From contig CM060923.1 of the NCBI GenBank assembly GCA_030737875.1, positions 175,749,696 through 175,813,695 of the forward strand: a DNA stretch of 64,000 nucleotides, written 5' to 3'. Position 1 is the first letter of the stretch, and every line of letters starts with the position of its first letter. This DNA is from Allium sativum (lineage: Eukaryota; Streptophyta; Magnoliopsida; Asparagales; Amaryllidaceae). Of the stretch, positions 1 through 11,400 are shown one piece after another. Below the pieces are notes generated by a model. It did not search any database. It worked only from the letters and a program-made list of their open reading frames with translations, and was not told where the DNA came from. The position numbers and the translations under genes are program-made.

Positions 1-619
1 AACCAAAACTTATATAGTTAGAACACTTTGTTGTGAATTGGCATCAAAAACAAGATTTTTGTATATATATATCAAAAATTATGAATTTGAAACTTTAATT
101 CACTAATTGATTGATGTTTGGGTTGTTTGTTTAATTGTTTGCTAATTTTAACCATTTATGCCTAATATAACCAAAAAATTTAATTGTATTGAAAATTGGT
201 CGCATTTGCTTGCATATACGTATACTTACATTGAACAGGTCATAGCAAGGAGGCTAGAGCAGAGAATAAAATTTGTTTGCCCGACAAATAGGTACATGTT
301 TACTACATAATTTCCTGTTTTGTTTGGGTGATGATGATTTTGTGAGCCTATTGGCTAGCCGCTTGGCTTTTTCTTTTTCTTTTTGAGATCTGAAGGACCG
401 GGGAAGCTGTTTGAAATTCCCCGATGCTCCCGGTGCAGGGGAGGTTATGGCGAAATTTTTCGAAAATTTAGGGTGTTAGCCAAATTTTTTTGAAATTTTG
501 AAAATTCTCAGAAACTAAAAAGTTGGAGAATGGAAGCCAGATCGAACGTAGAGTTGAATAATCAAACCACTTTCGACTTTGATCCTTTTCGGGGACGAAA
601 AGTTTTAAGTGGGGGAGAT
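1..619 (+). mobile_element. Internal 3' end of giant-LTR element B'
   Basis: Non-coding internal region immediately upstream of a 3' LTR. It ends in a purine-rich tract and resembles the internal region of element B: positions about 240-300 match about 12690-12760, and 540-619 match 13356-13436. No open frame of note. The element's 5' LTR and primer-binding site lie to the left of the window. The shared GGGGACGAAAAGTTTTAAG string before the tract is typical of chromovirus-type 3' ends, so this is probably a non-autonomous derivative of a Ty3/gypsy chromovirus (inference). Confidence 0.75.
607..619 (+). promoter_or_regulatory. Polypurine tract of B'
   Basis: AAGTGGGGGAGAT lies directly before the LTR start TGTAATAACCC. 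This is the plus-strand priming site expected at the 3' LTR boundary. The same tract precedes the LTR at 13437. Confidence 0.85.
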
Positions 620-1520
620 TGTAATAACCCGGAAAATCTGGGCCAGTTTAAAAATTTTTATTTTGGCAATTTTATCGAATTTTGATATTTAAAATAAATT
701 ATTTTAAATAATATCGACGAGAAATTTATTTTGAATATAAGTGGAACGAATATATTTATACGCGTCGTCGTTAGAATATAAATATTTATATATAATTATA
801 AATAGAATTGAAAATGGCGCGGTAGTTCGATAATTCGATTTCAAACTTCAATTGAATGTACCGGGAGCAAAACAATCCGGATTTTAGTGAAACCAAAAAT
901 GATGGGATCTAATTGATAATATCTTTCCAACGAATCCGACAAATCAAAATTTCGTAGCGAGAATCAAAAGATATGTCCAGTTGAAAATTCTGAATAGTCG
1001 CTATGGAATTCAGGCCCTTAAAAAATGGACATTTTGCAAACGACCTCGGATTTCGACGAAACCAGTTTTGTTGGGTCCGTGATGTCAATTTATTGCTAGA
1101 TTCCAAATTTCATAATTTTCCGAATCAATATGTGAGCGTGGCAAAGGAAAACGCGTTTTGACCATTTCAGTTGATTTTAATCGACTGGAAATTGGCCATT
1201 TTTCCAACGGTCTCAGAATTCGACGAAACTTGTTTTGTTAGGACCGTATCGTCAGTACGAAGCTAGAAAATATTTTTCGGGAATTTTTCTAGTTAATATG
1301 TGACCCCGGTAATTTGAAATGTACGTTTAAAATTCAATATAAGGATTTAAATGTAAATTTATCGGAAACTAATTGAAACGATCAAATCAGCTTGCGATAC
1401 ATATCCCATTGTGTTCGGAATGGGGGTTAAACGCTATGGGCGACAGGCGGTGGGCCTCATTTAGAGGTCGAAAAATAAAGGTTGCTTTTTACGGAGAAAT
1501 TGAAATATTAAAATATAAAA

Positions 1521-1531
1521 TTATATATAAA
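1521..1531 (+). promoter_or_regulatory. Putative TATA box of the B' LTR
   Basis: TTATATATAAA lies about 0.9 kb into the LTR, followed by a C-run and a GC-rich leader (about 1543-1850). If it is the promoter, U3 is about 0.9 kb and the remaining about 6 kb of the LTR is transcribed R-U5. Confidence 0.45.
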
Positions 1532-1939
1532 TTCTTTCTAAACCCCCCCCCCCAGGCAGTTCATTTCGAATCAAATAAAAGAAAAAAAAAAGAAAAGGGG
1601 AAAAAAAACCCCATCGACGTTGACGCCGCCCTCCCTGGCACCACCGCCTCCACTCGCCCCCCCCCCCCCGTTCATCTCCTCCCCCTCGCGACCCAACCCG
1701 CTCCCTCACCGACGAACCCCAAAGCGCCATCGTTCGCGCCCAATTTCAGAGCCCTAGGCGAGCTCGAGTTCGACCATCCTCTCGGCGGTGGTGGCTCTGG
1801 CATGGCTCGACGTGATGGCGACCTTGGATGGATGAACGGCGACTAGAGGTCAGTGCGAGGGGGAGCCCTAGGATTCAAGCAAGTTGCGTCTTCCTTGGAG
1901 CGCATTACAGAGCATCGAATAGAAGGTAATTTTATTCTG

Positions 1940-2290
1940 TAAAACTGAATTTTCTTTAGTATTAAAACTGTATTTTTAAATAATTTAAAAACTGTTTAAC
2001 TGTTTTTTTTAAATTATATAGACTAATTTTTAATAGAATTATAAAAACAGAATTTTAAATGAATTATAAAAACTGTTTTTTTTTTAAAAGGAGTTTTAAA
2101 AACAGAATTTAGAAAAAAAAAGATAAAAACTGCAATTTTATAAAAGAAAGAAACTGATTTTTGTTTTAGGAATTTTAAAACTGTTTTGTTTTTAAAAGAA
2201 TTACAAAAACTGTTTTAAAAGAAAATAAAAACTGTTTTTTTAAAAGGAATTATAAAACTGATTTTATTTTAAACTTTAAAATAAGAAAAA
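1940..2290. repeat. Low-complexity AAAACTGTTTTT-type repeat
   Basis: About a dozen imperfect repeats built from 'aaaactgttttt' and 'ttaaaa' blocks. This is AT-rich simple-sequence expansion inside the B' LTR; no gene is seen. Confidence 0.6.
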
Positions 2291-2469
2291 GGGTTTAATC
2301 TTTTAATAGGAAAAGATTAGAACGTGCAAAAATAAAGATCATATCTTTAAAAATATAAAGATGGAATTTTTGTTAGGTAGAAAAAGTAAGGTATGATTCT
2401 TATATTTTTAAAGCAATAAAAATATAATTTTTACATCATAAGAATAACAAAAATATAATCTTTATATTC

Positions 2470-2740
2470 AATAGCGAAGTCAAAATGCGATCTTTATATA
2501 TTGAACTTTGAAATAAAAATTCGATCTTTATATATTGAACTTAGAAATAAAAATTCGATTTTTATATATTGAACTTTGAAGTAAAAATTCGATTTTTATA
2601 TATTGAACTTTGAAGTAAAAATTCGATTTTTATATATTGAACTTCGATATAAAAATATGATTTTTATATATAGAACATCGAAAGAAAAATATGATTTTAT
2701 ATATTGAATAGCGAAGTAAAAATTCGATTTTTATATATGT
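2470..2740. repeat. 34-bp tandem repeat
   Basis: About seven to eight copies of a unit with a 34-bp period, containing 'gtaaaaattcgattttta' and 'tattgaactttgaa'. The unit is clearest at 2520-2650. Minisatellite-like expansion internal to the B' LTR, absent from the matching part of B. Confidence 0.8.
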
Positions 2741-2827
2741 AGTGGCTACGGACGACGAAGCTGACGAAGATGCGAAAACAATGAAGATTTCTATCAAAGA
2801 AGAGTCAAGATGTTTGGATAGCTATAA

Positions 2828-2842
2828 GTGAGAACTTCTCAC
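2828..2842. repeat. GTGAG...CTCAC palindrome at a splice-donor-like site
   Basis: GTGAGAACTTCTCAC is a 7+7 inverted repeat with a 1-base centre. It follows 'gctataa', and its 'aagtgag' resembles a 5' splice donor. The comparable palindrome in D is GTGAGTATACTCAC (35748-35761 and 42916-42929, minus-sense). Confidence 0.5.
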
Positions 2843-3689
2843 CTTTCAATTTAATTTTTCTAGTTATATATATACTAGGATGCAGACGGTGCTTAGTAGC
2901 ACCCGACACAATCGTCCACAGACCATGGACTTGTTTGTTTGACTGTTTGGTGATTGATTGCGATATTGGTTTGAATGTGGTTTGTGGTGTGAAAAATCGA
3001 ATCGATAAATTGGTTAGGATTAGACGTGCGCCGTTATAAGGCGAAGGAGTAAGGCTAGGTTAGAACATTACTCCAAATTTTGTGGTTTGCATAACGAAAG
3101 TGAATTTGATTGATGTGTGAATGGCGTGGGCCTTCACTAGACCGGGGATAACGCTAGGCATCGTCCCGTTTCTAGTATCGTGCCGTTATGCCGCCGAAAT
3201 TTTCTAGAATATGTTAGAAAAATAAAAATACCATTTTATTTAAAGAATGAACTGAGTAGACATTCATATGTTAAAATAAAATGTTTTATCGTTAAAAATA
3301 TAATTTTTAACGTGAATGCGAATAAATAAAATATTCATTTACAAACCGGACGGTTTGTTTATGTACACCTATTTGAATGACATTGATTGGGTCGATAAAT
3401 TTTACACATCGCCCAGCTGCACGAATAAAATCTGTGTTTGATTGTTTGAAACCCCACACGGGTGTTGGGATGAAATATGAGTTCACTCATCCTGATTGAT
3501 AAAATATGTCGATCGATTGATTGACAGGCTGTTATAAGCGTTAGATATCTATATTTGATGCTTATACAGTGTAGTGCACTTTGGTTGATGGTTGATTATT
3601 TTTCAATGCTATTGTATACATGTGATGTGTGAAAATCCATATAATTAAAATTATATGGTAATTGATTGGGCCTCATTCCAATTTGAAAA

Positions 3690-3995
3690 AAAATAAAGTA
3701 TAATATAAAATAAAGGTTCATGTGTTGACTATATTCATCCGTTGATATTAGTCATGTGTTGAACGAAGTATTTTTATAATAAAATTTATATCTTTAACAA
3801 TATAAAATAAATGTTCATGTGTTGACTATATTCATCCGTTGATATTATTCATGTGTTGAACGAAATATTTTTATAATAAAATTTATATCTTTAACAATAT
3901 AAAATAAAGGTTCATGTGTTGACTATATTCATCCGTTGATATTAGTCATGTGTTGAACGAAATATTTTTATAATAGAATTTACATCTTTATCATA
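3690..3995. repeat. 97-bp tandem repeat, three copies
   Basis: The block beginning 'ggttcatgtgttgacta' recurs at 3716, 3813 and 3910 (gttca anchor), a 97-bp period with few differences. The near identity indicates recent tandem duplication within an otherwise diverged LTR. Confidence 0.9.
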
Positions 3996-4040
3996 TATAG
4001 AATTAGAAATCAACTGGAAAATAGATGAGATGAGTGGCCT

Positions 4041-4090
4041 CCTGTATATTAATCTGATGTTGGTTTCGGCCTTCGGGGTTAATATTCAGG
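4041..4090 (+). repeat. Inverted repeat, module copy 1
   Basis: CCTGTATATTAA (4041-4052) pairs with TTAATATTCAGG (4079-4090) at 11 of 12 positions, around a loop containing 'ttcggccttcgggg'. The roughly 100-bp surrounding module recurs at about 5755-5860 in the same LTR. Confidence 0.6.
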
Positions 4091-4309
4091 AAATCGTTCT
4101 CTCACTAAATTACGGTTGAAGTCTGATTCAATATCAAACGATAGATACCCTAATTTTTATAAAATATATTAAATAGCAAAAATAGTCGCACGTGGACAGT
4201 ACTCATTCGTTGAGATTAGTCGTGTGTTGACAAAAATAAATATTCATTTGTTGAATGGAATATTTGAAATAGAATATATAAAGCCGTGTTGAATAGTGAT
4301 GCGCCATTT

Positions 4310-4640
4310 TGACGCGAACGATATATATAACGATTTCGAAATGAATTGAATATATAACGATTTCGAATTGAATGGAATAGAAAACCAATTTAATTTCAAT
4401 TGAATATATAACGAATCGAATTCAAATTGGATTGAAAACAAATTGAATTCGAATTGAATATTTAACGGATTTGATTTCAATTGAATATATAATGAATTGG
4501 ATTCAAATAGTAAACGAAACGAATTTGATTTGAATAGAAAATGAATTTGAATCGAATAGAAAACGACTTTGAAATTGGATTGAATTGAAAACGAGTTCAA
4601 ATTGAATCGAAAGCAAAGTGAAATGAATTCAAATTGAATT
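4310..4640. repeat. Degenerate GAATTGAATA-type tandem repeat
   Basis: Runs of 'gaattgaatatataacga' and 'gaatagaaaacga' variants with roughly 20-30 bp spacing. Minus-strand open frames here are a by-product of the repeat. Confidence 0.6.
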
Positions 4641-5773
4641 GAAATCTGAATTGAATAGAAGTGAGTTTTAAAACGAATTTATAAAAGAGAATTCAATTTT
4701 GATTTGAAATGAAATGGAAGTTGAAAATGTTTTTGAAACGAATTCAAAACTATTTATATAATTCGTTTTAAATAGGAATCGACGAAATATATATTATATA
4801 TATAATATAATGGCCTGAATAGAACGCGCCGCGCCGCGGCAGTTCGTAAATTTCGACCATTTATTTCAAACGGACATTACGGGAGATCCGACCGTCGGAT
4901 TCTCCTAAAACCGGAACCGTTGGGTTCGTATCGAAAAGATCTTTCTAACGAATATTATAAATTCAAAATCTAACGGTTGGATTTGGAGATACGTCCAAAT
5001 CAAATTCGAAAAAGGTCGCTATAAGTGCAGTTCGATGGCCATTGATGGAAATCGACTGTACGGGCCTTGATAAAATTATTAAAAATATTAATAATTTGTA
5101 TAAAATCATAAGAAATGATTTGGGAAAATTTGGGATGAAAAACTCCACATTTGAAAAGATAAAAATGGTTTTTATCGAAATGAACTAGTTTTGAACTAAA
5201 TTTAAAACCCAATCATTTTTAAATAAATGAATTAGATTTAAAAAGGGGTTTTAAATAATCGAATTTCTAATATATTTGATTGAATGTGATTTGGGTTTGT
5301 CGTGAACTGTGTTTTAAATAACACCTAGTTCTTTAACCCAGTAAAAGGAGTTTTAATGAATCTACAATTAGATTGAAATTCGAATTGATAATCTGAATTC
5401 CCAAATTTAGAAAATGAACGGGAATGGAGTATTACCAGTTTTGCTCCAAAGCGATAGTTAAATCTTTAATTAGATTTGAACGTGAAATGGTAATTAGTTT
5501 TACCGATAACACAGTGGTGTTAGATATGGAGTATTACCAGTTTTGCTTCATGGGATGAATAGGTTGGGATTGGGAAATAAAATAAATAACTACTTCGTTA
5601 CGGTTCGCTAATCTCGACTAGTTGGAAAAACCATAATTTGGTTTTAAATGTCATCCAAAGGAAGATTTCAGGATAAATTTTAAAGAATTTATCTTGGATA
5701 AAATTAATGGGAACCTTTCCCTAAGAATGTGAAATTTAGAAACTAGTTGTAGGTTGGCTAAGAAGAGTGGTTT

Positions 5774-5823
5774 CCTGGGTATTGATCTGATGTTGGTTTC
5801 GGCCTTCGGGGTCAATGTTTGGG
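5774..5823 (+). repeat. Inverted repeat, module copy 2
   Basis: CCTGGGTATTGA (5774-5785) and TCAATGTTTGGG (5812-5823) can pair over 12 positions as RNA, five of them G-U. The loop is almost identical to that at 4053-4078. The inner pair changes from A-T (copy 1) to G-C (copy 2), a compensatory change. Confidence 0.55.
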
Positions 5824-6928
5824 AAATTATTCTCTTGCTAATCTGCGGTTAGTGACTAATGAATTGGAATGAGGCGTATGTTGTGTTTGTGTAAACATTT
5901 GTTTTTAATATACGCGGGTTGTTCGGAAAGTCCGAGTTTATACCCATTCTGAATAACCGATTCGACGATAAGTCGAAGATGAAGACGGTGGTCGAAGACC
6001 GGAAGTTTTCACATCGTTTGGATAATTACTGACGATCCTGATTGGGCAGTACACCTAAGAGGATGGAAATAGTTGGTGGTCGTCCAGACGTACTTGGAGA
6101 TGGATGGATACGCGAGGAAAGTGCCTCCGGTTTCGTTCAGACCCAGAACGGACTTGTAAATGGATTGTGTGTCTGACATTGGATTTTATTCTGTGTTGAT
6201 TGATTTCTATTAAATATATATCTGTTTGGCAGCGGAGAATTTATTCTCTTGCTTAACGCCCTTCTCTGAGACGTACGAGCTTAGAGGTTATATATCGATA
6301 GATATCAATCGCACGGCATGAATTGCCTGTGTGGCATGCTGAGTTGCATGGATCAAGGCTTCTGTTGAAAAGCAAAGTCTTGTTGTTGATGATCAAAGCA
6401 CAGCCTACATGGCAGCTTTGTGTATAGCGTGAATTCGCGAGCCTCACACCTCGGTATGAGTCAAAACGGGATACGGACTGCAGGGAGAGCGCACGTTTCT
6501 TTCTAGCTTTGGTGGTGTCAGTGACTTACCAGCCCTGACATATATATACTTTTCACCTTTATGGTTGTTGGATGAGGCGCCTCGATTATAGGTCTGTAAG
6601 GACCGGGAAACGTGTGTTCAGGAATTGCCAATCCTCTAACGTAAGTGAGGACCGGCCCTGAAGCATCCAGGGGTTACCCAGTGTGCGTAATCCTGAGGCA
6701 TTTGCTAGAGTGTCTCGAACGCGGAGAGGAGCTTGCCCCTTGCCTCGACTCATGACGGAAATCCAATTTCCAATACGTGTATTGCGGTTTTAATTGTAGA
6801 ACTAGTATGGCGACATGATATATGGTACCCATGCCGTCTATGATTTATATTTATGATTGAAACTGTTTTGACACTATACACTATTTATAGTATCAAATGA
6901 TTTGTTTTAAACGTACCAAGCATGTTTG

Positions 6929-7000
6929 GCTATTATAAGGGAAAACCCTATCCTCCGGCTTGCGTTGCATTGTGTGATGGGACCTGGGTCTTATAATAGC
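6929..7000 (+). repeat. Conserved LTR stem-loop (B')
   Basis: GCTATTATAAG (6929-6939) and CTTATAATAGC (6990-7000) are perfectly complementary over 11 bp and enclose a 50-base loop. The same module is present in B at 11545-11617 and in D at about 32995-33043 (minus-sense). Confidence 0.7.
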
Positions 7001-7547
7001 TTCATTTTTCGAAAAAGCATTGCGCTGTTTATTCTATGCACTGGTATTCTTGGGAGGAAACCCGTTCCGTGTTACGGCGTGGTCCCTTGTATTACTCTCT
7101 TTTAAAGTAAAGTTTTAAATAACTGTTTTAGTTCTCACACCAGTCACATGACTGACCTGGAGTTTATTGTTTTAACCTAAACTCTGGGTGCCCTTATTTT
7201 CGACACGGGCAGCTAGTAGTTTTGGTTTTGCAGATTTATATTCGCAGGATCCTGGTTTACAGCTGGAATGATATCCGGAAAGCTCTGTATCCGTATATCA
7301 CCTTCAGTTGTGCTTTGTATTATTTTCCGCTGCTACGTAATTTACTGTAATCTCTGATATTTATCGAATGTAATTTATTCATTTATACTCTGTATATTCT
7401 TGTAATCTGATGCATTGTTGTAATATACAATGAAATGTTCTTCTGTTTGTGTTCTGATTTGTCCTGTTCTCAAACAGTCAGAGGTTTCGAACGGTCTAGA
7501 TCGGTTTAACGACTGATTCAGATTGAGCGAAATTCCAGGCCGTCACA

Positions 7548-8450
7548 AAATAGTTCTTCAAATGTAGTGCTTAGGTCATTATATTTTCAAAGCATCAGAC
7601 TAATGCTAATAATATAACCCGTCATATATTTCAAAGCATCTATTATCAAATAAATTGTTAGAATATAGTGCTTAGGTCATTATATTTTCTTAGCATTAGT
7701 CTGGAATACTGATGTCATTCAATTTGTTAAGAGCCCAACTTAAATCCTTTGTTATCTAAGGATTATATGCTTGCGTCGAATCAAGCAAATTCGTTATGAT
7801 CATTGATAATTTGATAATAAAACATTTTAAGCCAGGTAAGATTATGAAACCTCAACATAATTTAGTGTACCAGGAAGAAGTAATTAAAAAAACTGTAAAA
7901 ATATAGTGACGAAGTAATGCAAACTGCCGAGGCCTGTACGTAACTACGGACGAAAAAGAACCAAAGACTGGATGAGAAAAAAAAAGAGGACAGTACCTTA
8001 CAATGTTTCGATCGGCAGATCGGGCATAGACGTTGATGGAACGCAAAGGCAGAGACAGCGACGATCAGAGGATGGTCGGCAGGAGAACGGGCGAGGGCGC
8101 AGACCGAGGAAGACCAAATCAAGTTAGGGTTTCAAGAGTGGAGCTTGTGGGGGCGTCAGCGACGAAGGGGAGGGAGAAGGCTGATTGCAGGTTTTGGGAA
8201 AACGACGGGGAGGTAAACAGGCGGTAGGGTAAGAAAGGGGAATGTATGGAGGAAGAAGCGTGAGGGGTCAGATAGATGAGAAGGGCGAAGTGAACCACGC
8301 GGTGAAAAAGGCAGATGCGTGGAAAATTGAGACGATTGGGTAAACATTCCACGTGTCGCGCTCATATTCAATGGAAATAATAATTTGGGGGGGGGGGGGG
8401 GGGCTTGTGAACCATCTAAAATCAACTCAGCTTTAATAGTATAGTATAGA
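7548..8450 (-). mobile_element. Helitron-like 5' terminal fragment
   Basis: Read on the minus strand, the right boundary starts TCTATACTATACTATTAAAG, the 5'-TC... form typical of plant Helitrons. The boundary falls between A and T of the host LTR. The uninterrupted copy of that LTR at 29301-29320 reads straight through the same A|T (29309/29310), giving an empty-site match. The internal part (about 7990-8430) is GC-richer than its surroundings on the minus strand, with a G-box CACGTG near 8350 and a possible splice donor near 7995. It could be the Helitron's own leader or a captured gene 5' end. No CTRR/hairpin 3' end was found before B' begins, which suggests B' is inserted in the Helitron (inference). 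Confidence 0.5.
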
Positions 8451-11400
8451 TAAAATACACAATGGATGTCATTTTGGGATGTTAATAGTTGTATGCAACT
8501 ATTGTTGGGTGTTTATGATGAATACAATCCGTATAAATTTATTTATATAGACATCAGGTGAGATTTTATTCCAATTTGGAATAGACATGAATATTTTTAC
8601 AATGTAATATTTAATGAAAAATTAAAGTGGTTTTGATGTCCGATTTTCGATGGAAAGAAAAATAATAAATATGAAGCCAAGTTATGTATACAAATGCTAT
8701 TTCAATTCGAACAGATTTTATATCGATAGTATTGATTTTTAAAATGAATGTAGGGAAAATAAAATTTCAAAAACTAACATTTGGAAAATATTATCATTAT
8801 GAGATTATAAGAATATAAGGGTTTCAATTTTAATTTAAATTGGTAATGAAAGTGAAATTGTTTTAAAACGAATTTATAAATGTTTTATAAAATACGTTTT
8901 TGAATGGGAATCGACGAAATATGTTATATATATTTAAATGGCTTGAATATAACTTATCGCACAACAACCGTTCGCGAATTTCAACCATAAACTTCAAATT
9001 GATATAATGGGAGATCCGACCGTCAGATTCTTTTAAAATCATAACTGTTGCATTCCTATCAAAAAGATCTTTCAAGATTATACGAGATTTAAATTTGAAT
9101 GGTTAGATTTTAAAATATGTCCAAATCAGTTTTGGGAAAGGTCGCTATGGATGCGATTCGGTGGTCGATATTGGAAACTGACTGTAAGGGCCTTATTAAA
9201 AATATGAATAAATTATGTAAAACCATAATACATGATTTGGACAAATTTTAGATGAAATATTCCACATTTGAAAAGGTAAAAGATGTTTTTATCAGAATGA
9301 ACTAGTTAATAACTAGAATAATGATCTTATGATTTGTAGAAAGAATAAATTGGATAGTAAATGGTTTTTAGTATAACCAAAATTTCCAACGTACGAACTG
9401 GAATGAATTCGAATGTAATTTATCTTCTAATATTTTCTATATTGGATTTCGGGATTATACGGATATCGTTAAAGAGTTTGGAAGATATTGATATCCTTAT
9501 TCCAATATGATATTTATTAGTTTCAGAATTTGGTATTGAATATAAGTCGACATGATTTCCATTTAAAATCTTATATTTAATATTAAATTAGATTTGGGTT
9601 TGTTATGAATGGTATCTTTACTAATACCGTTCTTAAACCCAGCTATGAATGGAATAAATCTTTTAATTAAGGTTTAGAGAAAGTTTTCCGGTTTATTAAA
9701 TTAAATTGGAATGGAATGGAATTCAATGAATAACAATCGAGATGAATTTCTGTGAAGGAAGGCATTTACTATTTATGAAATTTAAAAGGCCTTGTCGTTA
9801 TTCCACTTATAGTATTGGTCGAATATGGAAATTTATATTGATTATAAATTGTTCAAGTTTCCATGAAGATTTCATATTAATGGAATATGATTTTGGGTTT
9901 ATTACGTGTGGTGTTTTACATGACATTTGTTCTTTAACTCACGTAAAGGCGAGATAAATATCCAGAAGTTGAATAATCATTAAATAATGGTTTTTGGGAT
10001 TAAAACTGAAATAGAGTTTTAGTGAATCTTTAGTTAGAATGAAACATAAAAAGACATAATTAAATTTACCAAATAAGAGATATGATCGAGATAAGGTATC
10101 GCTAGTGTTATTCCATGCGATACTTATATCTTTAATTAGAATTGAACGCTAAATGGTAATTAAATTTACCAATAACCAGATGGATGTAAAATATGGAGTA
10201 CTACCAGTTTTGCTCCATGGGATGAATAGGTTGGGATTGTAAATAATAAAATAAATGATTGCTTCGGTAAGGCTCGATAATCCCAACTAGTTTTGGACCT
10301 TAATTTGGTTTAATTCGCGAAAAGATAAAATAAAATCTTTTGAAATGATATCTAAAGGAAGATTGAACATAAGTTTAGAAGAATTTATCTCTGATAAAAT
10401 GAATGGGATCCTTTCCCCAAAGATTCGAATATTTGAATAAAAGAATATTCTGGATTGAAATGAGATGTGTGCTATCTTTGTGTATATATCACATGGTTAT
10501 AAGATGAGCGAGTTATTCGGAAAGACCGGGTTTAACCCATTCTAAATAAATGTTATGACAACAAAAAGTCAAAGATATGAAGACGAGGGTTGAAGTCCGG
10601 AGATTTTCACATCGAATGGATGATTACTGATGTCTTGATTGGGCTGATCCCTCGAGACAAGGTAATAAGTGGTGATCATCCAAACGTACTTGGAGATCGA
10701 CCGGATATGCGAGGACCTCTCTCCTGTATTGGACATATGAGATGAGGAATAAGGTGCCTTCGGTTTTGTTTAGACCTAGAACGAACTTGTAAATGGATTA
10801 TGTCTGACATTGTATTGTGTGCTATATTCATTGATCTCTGCTAAATACATACTATTTGGTGGCGGAGAATTTATTCTCCTACTTAACACCCTTCTCTAAG
10901 ACGTACGAGCTTAGAGGTTATATATTGGTGGAAATCAATGGTATGGTATGGATTGACAACGTGGCATGCTAAGATGCAAATGATCGAGGCTTTTGTTGAA
11001 AAGCAGAGCCTTATGGACGATTAAAGAATAGCTTTAAGTAGCATAGCTTTGTGTATAGCGTTAATTCGCGATCCTCACACCCCGGTATGAGTCTAAAATG
11101 GGATAAGGGACGCAGGGAGTGTATATGTTCCTTTCTAGCTAGAAGTTGTTTCATGGTATGGAGCCCATACATTTTTACTTATGTGAATGATGGATTGCGA
11201 GGCGCCTTGGATATAGAGCCGACTAAAAAGATCGAATGATAGGTCCAACATGACCGGGAAACATGTTTTTCAGGAATAACCAATCCTCAAAATTTAGACA
11301 GGACCGTCCCTGTAGGATCCAACGGTTGCCCATAGGTGCGATCCTGCGTCATCTTGCTAGAGGTGATTTGAATTCGGCAAGGAGACCATCCCTGTCCTTG

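Larger units (their letters stand above)
620..7547 (+). mobile_element. 3' LTR of B' (about 6.9 kb)
   Basis: Starts TGTAATAACCC right after the polypurine tract and ends GGCCGTCACA, giving TG...CA termini. It is homologous along its length, with much divergence, to the LTRs of B (8451-12176 and the split 3' LTR) and of D. The module containing 'actctgggtgccc' near 7180 recurs near 11810 and, reversed, near 32880 and 40060. The LTR is unusually long and contains several internal tandem repeats, a segmental duplication (about 800-1060 and 4790-5070) and conserved inverted repeats. The possible right TSD is AAATA (7548-7552); its left partner is outside the window. No coding function: the open frames here are low-complexity. 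Confidence 0.8.

Noticed and set aside
1373..1846. 157-codon GC-rich plus-strand frame resembling a gene start
   Set aside because: Low-complexity Pro/Arg/Thr-rich frame across homopolymer C runs inside the B' LTR. The homologous stretch in B (28194-28560) does not keep the frame.
4244..4600. 118-codon minus-strand frame (FSIQ/LYIQ repeats)
   Set aside because: Translation of a degenerate tandem repeat; no protein similarity.
8033..8425. Overlapping frames on both strands in a GC-rich block
   Set aside because: Several frames equally open, none with a recognised domain; treated as Helitron interior with a possible captured leader, not as a gene.
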